Shown: positions 39,642-48,563 of the stretch, one piece after another
Position numbering within the stretch: the first letter of the stretch is position 1
Layout: each line of letters opens with the position of its first letter
Source: an uncultured Anaerolineae bacterium
Lineage (GTDB): Bacteria; Chloroflexota; Anaerolineae; JACIWP01
Direction of reading: 5' to 3'
DNA length: 61,802 bases
Assembly (NCBI GenBank): GCA_938049385.1
Contig: CALIBQ010000057.1
Location: 1-61,802 of the forward strand
Notes under the pieces: model-generated
Database searches by the model: none
Told to the model about the DNA's origin: nothing
Seen by the model: the letters and a program-made list of their open reading frames with translations, nothing else
Made by a program: the position numbers and the translations under genes

Positions 39642-40971
39642 CGTATCGGTCGGGGGTTGGCGTGACCGTTGGCGAGGCGGTGTTGGTCGGCGTCGGCGTG
39701 GGCGTAAACGTCGGTGTATTGGTGGGGGTGGCTGTAGGTGTCGGAGTCGGCATCAGGTAGCCGACGCAGAGCTGGGGCCGCAGTCTGACGTTGGAGACCT
39801 CGGAGGACCAGAAAGTGTACATGGTGGTCTGGTCCTGATAGCGGTAGCCCTTGATCACTACCCCATAATTCTCCGATGGATAGGTAACCCAGTGACGCAC
39901 CATGTCCGTCAAGGTAAAGGTGGCCCAGATTCCCTCGCCGTCGAAGCCGGCCAGCTCGACCGCGCCAAGGTCCGAATAATCCGCACCGGGAGCCTGACAG
40001 CCCGGCGCCGACCAGAGGGTAGTAGAGGTGGCGTTGTACCAGGTAGCCTCATCCTCATTCCAGTGCTTGTTCACGCGGTAGGCGCGCAGGGTGATGGGCT
40101 TGTCCGGCGTGCGGTCCAGCACGAGTAGTTTCATGGTGGCGGTGACGACGGTGATGTTCGCCGGCAAGTTGCTCAGCTCGAAGCGCACCAGCGAATTGAC
40201 GATCTCCTGGGTCTTCACGTACATCTTGTTGGCCGATCCATACGGAGTGCTAGGGTTGGCCAGGTCCAGGTACGTATCCGTGGTTCCTGTATAGCCGGCG
40301 CTCCCCTGCTGGAGGCAGACGATAGTCGGCAGAGGCGAGGGTGTAGGTGTCGGGGTCGGACCGGTAGGCGTCGGGCTGACGGTGGGGGTGGGCGTAGATG
40401 TCGCCGTAGCTGTGGCCGTCGGGGTACGGGTTTGCGTCGGTGTGAACGTCGGTGTCGGCCCCGTGGGAGTTGCGGTGGGCGTATTCGTATGGGTCGGGGT
40501 CGGCGTAGGGAGTGCGGTGCCGGTCAGGTTCAGCTCGGTGAAGCTGGCCGAATGCCAGATGCCGGTCTGATCAGCATTCACCCCATTTTCCCAAGGGCCG
40601 ATGCGGAAGTAGACGGTATCGCCCTCGGCCGCGCCGTCTTTACCGGGAGTTTCATTATCGTCCCCGTTCACAGGCAGGGTATAGACGGAGGCCTGCGGGG
40701 CCGGCGGGGCCGGCGTGAAGGTCGTCGTCGTGCCGCAGATGATGATATTGCTCCCATCATAGACATAGGCAGTGATGAGCGTGCCGTCTGGGACGTTCTG
40801 GCCGCTGAGCTGAACAGTCCCGTAAAAGGTATGGGCGGCGGGGGGCACGGCCAGGGAAGCGGTGGGGTCATGGAGGAGGAAAGTCAGGATGCCGGCGATG
40901 AGCAGGCCGGCACAGTGGCCGAAGCGAATCCAGCGGCCGCTTCCGGGATGGCGCGAATGCAAGTGCTGCAT
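39574..40971 (-). CDS. PT-rich surface protein, N-terminal part (frameshifted gene)
   Basis: The first half of the secreted protein. Basic N-terminus, signal/anchor helix LLIAGILTFLL at about 20-35, and a beta domain FYGTVQLSGQNVPDGTLITA. A long Thr-Pro linker follows, then a DNRLRE-type domain (SAGYTGTTDTYLDLANPSTP, LRAYRVNKHWNEDEATW, LTDMVRHWVT) and a second Thr-Pro linker where the frame breaks. DNRLRE domains are found in many bacterial surface proteins and probably bind glycans or structure the cell exterior. The start at 40971 has AGGAGG upstream; in-frame sequence before it does not look coding. After about 39650 the tail DRYDDAHAHLHGHP is out of frame. Confidence 0.82.
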   Translation of the reverse strand: MQHLHSRHPGSGRWIRFGHCAGLLIAGILTFLLHDPTASLAVPPAAHTFYGTVQLSGQNVPDGTLITAYVYDGSNIIICGTTTTFTPAPPAPQASVYTLPVNGDDNETPGKDGAAEGDTVYFRIGPWENGVNADQTGIWHSASFTELNLTGTALPTPTPTHTNTPTATPTGPTPTFTPTQTRTPTATATATSTPTPTVSPTPTGPTPTPTPSPLPTIVCLQQGSAGYTGTTDTYLDLANPSTPYGSANKMYVKTQEIVNSLVRFELSNLPANITVVTATMKLLVLDRTPDKPITLRAYRVNKHWNEDEATWYNATSTTLWSAPGCQAPGADYSDLGAVELAGFDGEGIWATFTLTDMVRHWVTYPSENYGVVIKGYRYQDQTTMYTFWSSEVSNVRLRPQLCVGYLMPTPTPTATPTNTPTFTPTPTPTNTASPTVTPTPDRYDDAHAHLHGHPYHRHHPGAGVE

Positions 40972-41092
40972 AAACAATGACCTCCTGATGCCTTCATCAG
41001 CCCTTGCGCCGATGAGCAGTTTGAAAGAGTAGACGCTCGGCCGGCGGTTCAGATATGGCGCATCCGGCGCGGTCGGCGTGTACACCGCGGAT

Positions 41093-41386
41093 TCAGCGGG
41101 CCATCTGCTCGAGCACGTTCGTGATATGCCGGCGGTTGACCTCGAACCCTACGAACACGTGCTCCCCCAGGACGATGATGGGGGTCGCATACTGACCTGG
41201 ACCAAGGAGCGCAAGCAGTTCCTCCACCGCTTGAGGGTCGCTGATATCGCGGGTTTCGAATGGGATATTCCGATTGTTGAAAAAACGCTTGGCGTTAAAG
41301 CAGTCCGGGCATTGGGATTTGGTATAGAGGATGACCTTTGGATGGCCTTTGTCAGGCGGAGAATCTGCTGGAGTTTGTACCGACAC
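41093..41386 (-). CDS. Glutaredoxin-like protein
   Basis: A 97-residue thioredoxin-fold protein with active site YTKSQCPDCFNAKRF (CPDC), a conserved cis-Pro in YATPIIVLGEHVF, and FVGFEVNRRHI at the glutathione-side helix. It resembles NrdH/glutaredoxin-like proteins that reduce disulfides. Start GTG at 41386, with AGGAGG five bases before. It stands between the membrane-protein gene upstream (31 nt) and the PT-rich gene downstream. Its partner is not known. Confidence 0.9.
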   Translation of the reverse strand: MSVQTPADSPPDKGHPKVILYTKSQCPDCFNAKRFFNNRNIPFETRDISDPQAVEELLALLGPGQYATPIIVLGEHVFVGFEVNRRHITNVLEQMAR

Positions 41387-41417
41387 GGCGTCCTCCTGTG
41401 AGCCGCTTTACAGTGTT

Positions 41418-42146
41418 TTATTGGACCTCGAAGCTGGCTTCGAACTGCAGGTCATCGCCGATGTATAACTGGAGGGAATAGGCGCCGGCGTCAAACCCTC
41501 CCGGCGGCAGGAAATACACATAGGCGGTGCCGTAGCGCCCCCACTGCCACAGGAACTGGTCGTCCGCCAGCACCACCGACCCCTTGCGCCAGACCGCCCG
41601 CCACGGGGTGCCGTTCTCCATCTCCGCAAAGCGGAAAAAGGCGTAGACCGGCTTTTCCAGAGGGAGCGAAAATGCCTGACCAGGCATCAGGGGCTGGTTG
41701 GATCCGGTAACGCCTTGGGCGAAGGTGATGAAGGTGAGGCTGGCACCAGGAGCGCGAGTAATGGGACGGGATGTGGGAGTTGGGGTCACCTGAGGCGTTG
41801 GGGTAGGAGAAGGCACCCGAGTGTGCGTGGGAGTAGGAGGAGGTTGGGTGCCGGCTTCGCCGCCAGGCGCTGTCGGCGGTGGAGAAGCCGCCGGCGCGGC
41901 CGGCGCTCCCGTCGGATGTGTCAGATATTGTATGGTCAGCCAACCGGTGATCCCCATGCCAATGACCAGCAGAACCGTGAGCAGAAACAGTCGGCGAGCG
42001 CGCTTTGCCGCCTCATACCGCAGAAGGAAAAAGGGGGCGTGCTTCGCTTCTCGCCACTGCACCACCAGGGCCACGGCGCTGATCGCCGCCATTACGGCCA
42101 GCAGGATCAGCGCACCCGTGGGAAAGAAACGGAACGGGGCGGACAT
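41418..42146 (-). CDS. Membrane protein with Pro/Thr linker and extracytoplasmic domain
   Basis: A 242-residue protein. It has two membrane helices (ALILLAVMAAISAVALVV at about 12-29 and LFLLTVLLVIGMGITGWL at about 53-70). A Pro/Thr-rich linker of about 55 residues follows, then a beta-rich C-terminal domain (FITFAQGVTGSNQPLMPG, YAFFRFAEMENG, YSLQLYIGDDLQF). That domain resembles small carbohydrate-binding or Ig-like modules, but I cannot name it. AAGGAG lies eight bases before the ATG at 42146, and a minus-strand TATAAT is at 42199-42204. Function unknown. Confidence 0.75.
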   Translation of the reverse strand: MSAPFRFFPTGALILLAVMAAISAVALVVQWREAKHAPFFLLRYEAAKRARRLFLLTVLLVIGMGITGWLTIQYLTHPTGAPAAPAASPPPTAPGGEAGTQPPPTPTHTRVPSPTPTPQVTPTPTSRPITRAPGASLTFITFAQGVTGSNQPLMPGQAFSLPLEKPVYAFFRFAEMENGTPWRAVWRKGSVVLADDQFLWQWGRYGTAYVYFLPPGGFDAGAYSLQLYIGDDLQFEASFEVQ

Positions 42147-42247
42147 TGACCCTTCTCCTTACCACCCAGATACCCGACACGAACGAGGCGTTTTACATAT
42201 TATACCACAGGTCTTCCGGAACTGCACGATTGGCCAGGGCACGTTAT

Positions 42248-42383
42248 ATTTGCCCCGCATGGTCCTCGGGAAACTCCATGATTTGCGCCCCGTGAGGCAC
42301 GGCGGAGGGGCCGGCCGAAAAGCGAAGCCGGCGGGCTTCCATTCGGCTTCGGGGGATACTGCCCTCCTACGGCGGGGGCAAAT
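42248..42383. other. 136-bp structured element between divergent genes
   Basis: ATTTGCCCC (42248-42256) pairs with GGGGCAAAT (42375-42383). Inside are CATGG/CCATG, GGAGGG/CCCTCC and GCCGGC/GCCGGC stems. The arrangement is that of a multi-branched RNA, but I match it to no riboswitch class. It lies upstream of the predicted glyA promoter, so it may be an independent RNA or a DNA element. Confidence 0.4.
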
Positions 42384-42443
42384 AATTTATATCAAAGGGG
42401 TATTAATCATGGTTGAATGTTACCCGAAAGAGTTAAATATCCC

Positions 42444-42472
42444 TTGACAAAAGGGCCGGCTTGTGCTATGCT
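42444..42472 (+). promoter_or_regulatory. Sigma-70 promoter of glyA
   Basis: TTGACA (42444-42449), 17-nt spacer, TATGCT (42467-42472). A TATAAT at 42472-42477 is an alternative -10 with a longer spacer. The leader is about 80 nt. Confidence 0.7.
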
Positions 42473-42561
42473 ATAATAGGCGTAAGAGGCGCGCAAAAAT
42501 GCGAGACCAGCGGGCGGCTGTCCAAAGGGCACAGCGGCCGGCGGCCCAGAAGGAGCATGAT

Positions 42562-43866
42562 ATGGCACACCAGGAATCAGCCTCCAAGGAAAAACTGCAG
42601 GTATGTTCCATTGATATCCCAGACCGCAGTGCTTCTGCCCTAGCGCAGGTGGATCCTGTCGTTTTTGACACGATCCAACAGGAGCGCTACCGCCAGAAAT
42701 GCGGGCTGGAAATGATCGCCTCGGAGAATTACGTCAGCCGAGCGGTGCTGGAAGCCCAGGGCTCTATCTTGACCAACAAATACGCAGAGGGCTACCCGGG
42801 ACACCGCTATTATGGGGGATGTGAATTCATTGATGTGATCGAGAGCCTGGCCATCGAACGGGCCAAACAGCTCTTCGGGGCGGAGCACGCCAATGTCCAG
42901 CCGCATTCCGGCTCCCAGGCCAATGCCGCGGCCTATCTGGCACTGCTGTCCCCCGGGGACATCGTGCTGGCGATGGAGCTGAATCACGGCGGCCACCTGA
43001 CACACGGTCATCCGCTGAATTTCTCCGGCCAGATGTATCACTTCGTGCATTATGGGGTGAACCGGGAGACGGAGCGCATTGATTACGACGAGGTGCGGGA
43101 GAAGGCGAGGCAGTATCATCCGAGGCTCATCGTCGCCGGCGCCAGCGCCTACCCCCGCATCATCGAGTTCGACACACTGCGGGCCATTGCCGATGAAGTG
43201 GGGGCCTATCTGATGGTGGACATGGCGCACATCGCCGGCCTGGTGGCCGCCGGCCTGCACCCCAGCCCCATCCCTCACGCCCACGTGGTCACCACCACCA
43301 CCCATAAGACCCTGCGCGGGCCGCGCGGCGGGATGATCCTCTGCCAGGCCGATCTCGCCAAGGCGGTGGACCGCGCTGTGTTCCCGGGTACCCAGGGCGG
43401 GCCGCTGGAGCATGTGATTGCCGGCAAGGCGGTGGCCCTGGGTGAGGCTCTGCGGCCGGAGTTCAAGCTGTACCAGCAGGCAGTGGTGCGCAACGCGCAG
43501 GCGCTGGCCGACGAGCTGATGCGCGGCGGGTTCCGGCTGGTCTCCGGGGGCACAGACAATCATCTTATGCTGGTGGACCTGAGCCGCGAGCCTATTACCG
43601 GTCTGGAAGCCGAGCAACTGCTCCATGCGGTAGGTATTACGGTGAACAAGAACGTCATCCCCTTCGACCCGCGTCCGCCCAAGATTACCAGCGGCATACG
43701 GTTGGGGACGCCGGCGCTGACGACGCGCGGTATGGGCGAGGATGAGATACGGCACGTGGGCCGGCTGATCGTGCGGGTTCTGCGCCACCCCGAGGATGAG
43801 CGGGTCAAGGAAGAGGTGCGCGGCGAGGTGGCGGAGTTGTGCGCGCAGTTCCCCGTGCCGGCGTGA
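42562..43866 (+). CDS. glyA: Serine hydroxymethyltransferase
   Basis: A 434-residue PLP enzyme that converts serine and tetrahydrofolate to glycine and 5,10-methylene-tetrahydrofolate. Signature sequences: [55 protein letters not shown] and [12 protein letters not shown]. The cofactor lysine is in [14 protein letters not shown]. Length and order are normal. The start is ATG 42562 after AAGGAG; upstream in-frame residues are not part of the family. It is monocistronic, with its own promoter and a terminator at 43935-43964. Confidence 0.97.
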   Translation: MAHQESASKEKLQVCSIDIPDRSASALAQVDPVVFDTIQQERYRQKCGLEMIASENYVSRAVLEAQGSILTNKYAEGYPGHRYYGGCEFIDVIESLAIERAKQLFGAEHANVQPHSGSQANAAAYLALLSPGDIVLAMELNHGGHLTHGHPLNFSGQMYHFVHYGVNRETERIDYDEVREKARQYHPRLIVAGASAYPRIIEFDTLRAIADEVGAYLMVDMAHIAGLVAAGLHPSPIPHAHVVTTTTHKTLRGPRGGMILCQADLAKAVDRAVFPGTQGGPLEHVIAGKAVALGEALRPEFKLYQQAVVRNAQALADELMRGGFRLVSGGTDNHLMLVDLSREPITGLEAEQLLHAVGITVNKNVIPFDPRPPKITSGIRLGTPALTTRGMGEDEIRHVGRLIVRVLRHPEDERVKEEVRGEVAELCAQFPVPA

Positions 43867-43934
43867 TCTCGCCAGGTGAATGGCCGGCTGACCCCACCCC
43901 GGCTCCATACAATTAAAAATAGATACTCTTCATT

Positions 43935-43964
43935 GGCGGCATGTTCTTTCGAGAACGTGCCGCC
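43935..43964 (+). terminator. Terminator downstream of glyA
   Basis: Stem GGCGGCATGTTCT / AGAACGTGCCGCC around a TTCG tetraloop, with one mismatch, followed by CTTTGCTT. The gap 43867-44124 otherwise holds the nuo promoter. Confidence 0.75.
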
Positions 43965-44038
43965 CTTTGCTTCCCCTGGCCTACAACGAAATATGTATCT
44001 CTGTCGCGTTCTTTCGTGCGAAATTGCGCGAATCAAAC

Positions 44039-44067
44039 TTTACAAATCCCGCATTTTGTGGTAATAT
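44039..44067 (+). promoter_or_regulatory. Sigma-70 promoter of the nuo cluster
   Basis: TTTACA (44039-44044), 17-nt spacer, TAATAT (44062-44067), about 58 bp before the nuoA start. Confidence 0.65.
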
Positions 44068-44124
44068 AGATGTCGGCGCGAGGAACAGGCTATCCAAAGT
44101 CGGACTCACCGAGGAGAGTCAGCC

Positions 44125-44478
44125 GTGCAGCACTACGTGTTCATAGGCTTATTCCTGGTCGTCGCCGTGTTATTCCCCATTATTGCCGTCGGCGTGGCGT
44201 ATTTCCTCCGGCCGAAGCGACCTACCCCTGAGAAATGCAGTACATACGAATGCGGCCTTGAGACACGGGGCCCCACGTGGGTGCGCTTCCGCGCACAATA
44301 TTACCTGTACGCCTTGATATTCGTCGTGTTCGACATCGAAGTAGCGTTCTTGTATCCATGGGCGGTGGCGTATAATCGGCTGGAGCTGTTCGGGTTGATC
44401 GAGATGCTCATTTTCCTGGGCATTCTGGTGGTGGGCCTGGCCTATGCCTGGCGGAAGGGCGCGCTGGAGTGGATGTGA
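44125..44478 (+). CDS. nuoA: NADH-quinone oxidoreductase subunit A
   Basis: A 117-residue membrane subunit of complex I with three helices. The conserved segment is [20 protein letters not shown], followed by [17 protein letters not shown], which defines NuoA. It forms part of the junction between the membrane arm and the quinone site. Start GTG at 44125 with GAGGAGAG upstream. It is the first gene of an eleven-gene cluster. Confidence 0.96.
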   Translation: MQHYVFIGLFLVVAVLFPIIAVGVAYFLRPKRPTPEKCSTYECGLETRGPTWVRFRAQYYLYALIFVVFDIEVAFLYPWAVAYNRLELFGLIEMLIFLGILVVGLAYAWRKGALEWM

Positions 44479-44568
44479 TCCACGCCGGCGCGTTTTTGTT
44501 GTCTCCCGCTGAGGTATACATGATCCACCCTTCATGAAAGCCGAAACTTGTGACACTGTGAGGTGGTC

Positions 44569-45111
44569 ATGCCAGCTATGAGCGACGAAGAAATCCCCCG
44601 CAATATCCTGTTGACAACAGTGGATGCTGTCTACAATTGGGGCCGGCGCGGCTCCACCTGGCCCGTCATGTTCGGTCTGGCCTGCTGTGCCATCGAGATG
44701 ATCGCCGCGGCCTGCGCCCGCTATGACATCGCCCGCTTTGGCATGGAACTCTTCCGTCCCTCCCCCCGCCAAGCAGACCTGCTCCTCGTCAACGGCACCA
44801 TCACCCAAAAAATGGCTCCCCAGGTGCTCCGCATCTACAACCAGATGGCGGAGCCGAAGTATGTGATTGCCATGGGGAGCTGTGCCATCTCCGGCGGGAT
44901 GTTCACTTCCTATGCCGTACTGCAGGGCATTGATGAAATCATCCCGGTGGATGTGTACGTCCCGGGCTGTCCGCCGCGCCCGGAGGCGCTGGTGTACGGC
45001 TTCATGAAACTGCATGAGAAGATTATGAAGCAGTCCATCAAAACCGTGCCGTGGTTCGCCAAAGAGCCGGCGCTTCGGCCGGCGCCTCAACCCCAGCCGG
45101 CGTCCGAATGA
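44569..45111 (+). CDS. nuoB: NADH-quinone oxidoreductase subunit B
   Basis: A 180-residue peripheral subunit holding the N2 [4Fe-4S] cluster next to the quinone site. The cysteines are in [26 protein letters not shown] and [31 protein letters not shown] is also a family hallmark. ATG 44569 is chosen because GAGGTGG precedes it; ATG 44578 is possible. The C-terminal tail is Pro-rich and longer than in short homologues. The gap after nuoA is 90 nt, larger than elsewhere in the cluster. Confidence 0.96.
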   Translation: MPAMSDEEIPRNILLTTVDAVYNWGRRGSTWPVMFGLACCAIEMIAAACARYDIARFGMELFRPSPRQADLLLVNGTITQKMAPQVLRIYNQMAEPKYVIAMGSCAISGGMFTSYAVLQGIDEIIPVDVYVPGCPPRPEALVYGFMKLHEKIMKQSIKTVPWFAKEPALRPAPQPQPASE

Positions 45112-45120
45112 GGGATGACC

Positions 45121-45618
45121 ATGCTGACACATGAGGAAATCCTCTCCCGACTGCGCGAACGTTTCCCCGATGCCGTCCTGGAAGTCCCAGAGGGCATGAT
45201 TGACTTCACCATCGTCATTGCGCCGCAGGCTTGGCACGATGTGGCCCTTTTCCTGCGGGATGAGCTGGGGTATGACTTCCTGACCAACGTTACCGCCGTG
45301 GACTGGCCCGACCGCTTCGAAGTGGTGTATCACCTGTACGGGGTGCAGGCCGGCCATCCCCTGCTGACCATCAAACTGCCGGTGACGGACAAGGAGAACC
45401 CCACTGTGCCCTCCGTGGTGGATGTCTGGCGCTCCGCCGATTTCCAGGAGCGCGAGGAATATGACCTGATGGGCATCCGCTTTGAAGGGCATCCCAACCT
45501 CAAACGCATCATGATGTGGGAGGGCTACGAAGGCCATCCCCTGCGCAAAGATTTCCAGAACCGCACCTTTACCTATGCCGAGCTGGAACCTTCCCGCAAG
45601 GCAACCCCAGACTGGTGA
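45121..45618 (+). CDS. nuoC: NADH-quinone oxidoreductase subunit C
   Basis: A 165-residue peripheral subunit (30-kDa family). Conserved features: DELGYDFLTNVTAVDWPDRF, DVWRSADFQEREEYDLMGI, FEGHPNLKRIMMWEGYEGHP and LRKDF. It packs against NuoB and NuoD. ATG 45121 has GAGGG seven bases before; an in-frame ATG at 45115 is too close to that site. It follows nuoB almost directly. Confidence 0.96.
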   Translation: MLTHEEILSRLRERFPDAVLEVPEGMIDFTIVIAPQAWHDVALFLRDELGYDFLTNVTAVDWPDRFEVVYHLYGVQAGHPLLTIKLPVTDKENPTVPSVVDVWRSADFQEREEYDLMGIRFEGHPNLKRIMMWEGYEGHPLRKDFQNRTFTYAELEPSRKATPDW

Positions 45619-45626
45619 GGGAGATG

Positions 45627-46766
45627 ATGAGCGTGCAAATACCTCCCACAGAACGCCTGCGCACCGATACCATTGAAATCAATATGGGTCCGCACCATCC
45701 CAGCACCCACGGCGTGTTCCGCATGGTGCTGACCCTGGATGGGGAGACCGTGGTGGACCTGGAGCCGCGCTTCGGCTATCTGCATCGCGGCATCGAGAAG
45801 ACAGCGGAAGAGCGCACCTATGTGCAGAACGTGCCCTTCACCGATCGTCTCGATTACATCTGCGGTATCACCAACAACTGGGCCTATGCGCTGGCGCTGG
45901 AGAAGCTCGCCGGCATCGAGGTGCCGGAGCGCGCCGAATACATCCGCGTCATCCTGGGCGAGCTGACCCGCGTCATGAACCATATGCTGGCCATCGGCTT
46001 CCTGTGGAACGACCTGGGCGCCACCACCTTCACGCCAGTGGTCTATGCCTTCCGCGAGCGCGAGCGCATCCTGGACCTGATCGAGATGGCCGCCGGCTCG
46101 CGCATGATGCCCAGCTATATCCGCGCCGGCGGCGTCGTGGCCGACCTGCCCGAAGAGTTCATGCCGCGCCTGCAGAAGCTGGTGCCGCACCTGAAGCGCT
46201 TCATTGACGAAATGGACACCATGCTGACCAAGAACGAGATTTTCCGCGCCAGGGCGGTGGGTGTAGGTGTGCTGAAGGCCAAGGATGCCATCAACGCCGG
46301 CATCACCGGCCCAGTACTGCGCGCCTCGGGCGTCAAGTACGACATCCGCAAGGCGGATTCGTATTCCATCTATGACCGCTTCGATTTCGAGGTGCCGGTG
46401 CACACCGCCGGCGATGTCTATGCCCGCTACCTCCAGCGCCTGGCCGAAGCGCGGCAGAGCCTGCGCATCATCGAGCAGGCCATGCGCGATATCCCCGAAG
46501 GACCGGTCACCAGCCTGCCGTACAAACAGCTCTCCCGGCTCAAACCGCCCAAAGGCGAGGCCTACGGCCGCATCGAATCACCGAAAGGCGAGCTGGGCTT
46601 CTATCTGGTGAGCGATGGGAGCAACAAGCCCTACCGCTTCCGCATCCGCTCCACCAGTTTGCTGAACCTGACCCTTCTGCGGGAAATGTGTCTGGGGCAC
46701 AAAGTGGCGGATGTGGTGACCATCCTGGGAAGCATTGACATCACCCTGGGCGATGTGGACCGCTAA
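45627..46766 (+). CDS. nuoD: NADH-quinone oxidoreductase subunit D
   Basis: A 379-residue subunit of the 49-kDa family, which lines the quinone pocket and derives from the NiFe-hydrogenase large subunit. Family sequences: INMGPHHPSTHGVFRMVL (with the quinone-site His), EPRFGYLHRGIEKTAEERTY, GELTRVMNHMLAIGFLWNDL and the C-terminal GSIDITLGDVDR. No hydrogenase CxxC ligands remain. Two ATGs adjoin (45624 and 45627); the second is better spaced from GAGGG. It overlaps no neighbour. Confidence 0.96.
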   Translation: MSVQIPPTERLRTDTIEINMGPHHPSTHGVFRMVLTLDGETVVDLEPRFGYLHRGIEKTAEERTYVQNVPFTDRLDYICGITNNWAYALALEKLAGIEVPERAEYIRVILGELTRVMNHMLAIGFLWNDLGATTFTPVVYAFRERERILDLIEMAAGSRMMPSYIRAGGVVADLPEEFMPRLQKLVPHLKRFIDEMDTMLTKNEIFRARAVGVGVLKAKDAINAGITGPVLRASGVKYDIRKADSYSIYDRFDFEVPVHTAGDVYARYLQRLAEARQSLRIIEQAMRDIPEGPVTSLPYKQLSRLKPPKGEAYGRIESPKGELGFYLVSDGSNKPYRFRIRSTSLLNLTLLREMCLGHKVADVVTILGSIDITLGDVDR

Positions 46767-46785
46767 CCCGGTGAGAGGATAGGCG

Positions 46786-47952
46786 ATGGAGAACATCTGG
46801 ACCATTGAGAACCTGTGGAACGCCATCGGGACGGTACTGCGGAACTGGCTGGCCGGCTTCCTGCCGGCGTGGCTGGTGACGCTCATCATGGACCTGCTGG
46901 TGATTGTGGTCCTGCTGGCCATCGGCATCGTGGCGGTGCTGGTGCTCTCCTTCATGGAGCGCAAGGTGGCGGCGCGCGCCGGCGACCGCTACGGTCCCAA
47001 CCGCTGGGGGCCTTACGGCCTGCTCCAGCCCTTCGCCGATGCCATCAAAATGCTCATCAAAGAGGATATCATCCCCCATGTGGCGGACCGCTTCTCCTTT
47101 AATTTGGCGCCGGTCATCGTCACCGTGGGCGCGGTGATGACCTATGCCGTCCTGCCCTTCGGCCGGGACATGGTGGCCGCGAACTTGAACATTGGCATCC
47201 TATACTTCGCGGCGGTCGGCTCCCTGAGCATCATCGGTTTGCTGACCGCCGGCTGGGGCTCCCGTAACAAATATGCCCTCATTAGCGCCTTCCGCGCGGT
47301 GGCCCAACTGATCACTTACGAGGTGCCAGTGGGGCTGTGCATTATCTGCGTGGTCATGCTGGCCGGCTCCCTCTCCACCCAGGACATCGTGCTGGCCCAG
47401 CAGGAGCGCGGCTGGTTCTTCCTCCTGATGCCGGGGATATTCATCCTGTACTTCCTGGCCGCCTCGGCTGAGATGATCCGCTGTCCCTTTGACCTACTGG
47501 AAGCGGACTCGGAGATCATCGCCGGCCACTTCATCGAGTACAGCGGCATGAAGTTCGCCCTCTTCTTCCTGGCGGAGTACATTCACCTGTTCGCCGGCTC
47601 CGCCATGATGGTAACGCTCTTCTTCGGCGGATGGCTGGGACCTTGGCTGCCTTCCTGGCTGTGGTTCCTCATCAAGACGTTCGTGGTCATCTTCGTCTTC
47701 ATGTGGATCCGCAATACCTTCCCGCGCATCCGCATTGACCAGGTGCTGAAGATCGGCTGGAAGGTGATGGTGCCGGCGGGGCTGGTGGGTCTGGCCATCA
47801 CCGGCTTCGTGGACAAGCTGATCGCGGACAAGCTGATCGCCGGCGTCGTGCTCTTCATCTGCAACATCGGGCTGATCATCGGGGTCTCGTACCTCATGGG
47901 GCGCGCCCAGCGGCGGAAAGAGATGGCCGCCGAGGGTGCCGCACTGCGTTGA
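46786..47952 (+). CDS. nuoH: NADH-quinone oxidoreductase subunit H
   Basis: A 388-residue membrane subunit with about eight helices that forms the roof of the quinone channel. Conserved loops: MERKVAARAGDRYGPNRWGP, LLQPFADAIKMLIKEDIIP, FRAVAQLITYEVPVGL, EMIRCPFDLLEADSEIIAGH and IRNTFPRIRIDQ. The N-terminus has an extra amphipathic stretch of about 40 residues before the first helix. GAGAGGA precedes the ATG. With nuoEFG absent, it directly follows nuoD. Confidence 0.96.
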   Translation: MENIWTIENLWNAIGTVLRNWLAGFLPAWLVTLIMDLLVIVVLLAIGIVAVLVLSFMERKVAARAGDRYGPNRWGPYGLLQPFADAIKMLIKEDIIPHVADRFSFNLAPVIVTVGAVMTYAVLPFGRDMVAANLNIGILYFAAVGSLSIIGLLTAGWGSRNKYALISAFRAVAQLITYEVPVGLCIICVVMLAGSLSTQDIVLAQQERGWFFLLMPGIFILYFLAASAEMIRCPFDLLEADSEIIAGHFIEYSGMKFALFFLAEYIHLFAGSAMMVTLFFGGWLGPWLPSWLWFLIKTFVVIFVFMWIRNTFPRIRIDQVLKIGWKVMVPAGLVGLAITGFVDKLIADKLIAGVVLFICNIGLIIGVSYLMGRAQRRKEMAAEGAALR

Positions 47953-47980
47953 TGCGCCAATCCAGGGACTTGAGGTGAAC

Positions 47981-48514
47981 ATGTACGGGACGGGCTTGCT
48001 CAAGGGACTTTCGGTAACACTGCGCCATATGATCGGCACTTTCGTCACGGACATCCGCAAATTCCCCCGCCGCTATTTCACGGACGGGAATCATCCGACG
48101 CGCTCCCCGGAGCCTTATCTGCATGGGACTTTCTCCATCCAATATCCGGAGGAGAAGGTGCCCATGTGGCCGCGCTTCCGCGGGCCGCTGGTGCACCTGC
48201 GGGACCCGGAGACCGGTCAGCCGCGCTGTACCGCCTGCGGCATGTGCGAGCGGGCATGTCCCCACGGCTGTATCAAGGTGGAAGGGGAGGGGAAAGGAAA
48301 GGAGCGCAAGCCAACCCGGTACGAGTACAACGTGGGGCGATGCATATTCTGCCGGCAGTGCGTCGAATCCTGTCCCTTCAACGCCATCGAGCTGAGCCGC
48401 TTTTACGAGCTGGCATGCTATGACAAGGACACGATCTGGGACCTGCCCCGCCTGCTGGAGCTGGGCGATAAAGAGGTGATTACGGAGCAGGGGCAGTTCT
48501 GGGGCGAGACATAA
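47981..48514 (+). CDS. nuoI: NADH-quinone oxidoreductase subunit I
   Basis: A 177-residue ferredoxin-like subunit with two [4Fe-4S] clusters: CTACGMCERACPHGCI and CIFCRQCVESCPFNAI. It passes electrons to NuoB. The start MYGTGLLKGLSV lies after GAGGTGAAC. It has the usual N-terminal membrane-associated helix. In a complex without the NADH module it could receive electrons from ferredoxin. Confidence 0.96.
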   Translation: MYGTGLLKGLSVTLRHMIGTFVTDIRKFPRRYFTDGNHPTRSPEPYLHGTFSIQYPEEKVPMWPRFRGPLVHLRDPETGQPRCTACGMCERACPHGCIKVEGEGKGKERKPTRYEYNVGRCIFCRQCVESCPFNAIELSRFYELACYDKDTIWDLPRLLELGDKEVITEQGQFWGET

Positions 48515-48563
48515 TTCGCTTTCGACCCAAGGGCGCGGAGTTCATTCACCTGAGGATGCTGAC

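Noticed and set aside
42248..42383. A known riboswitch (ZTP, THF, glycine, cobalamin) upstream of glyA
   Set aside because: I found none of the conserved core sequences of those classes, and the element lies upstream of the predicted promoter.
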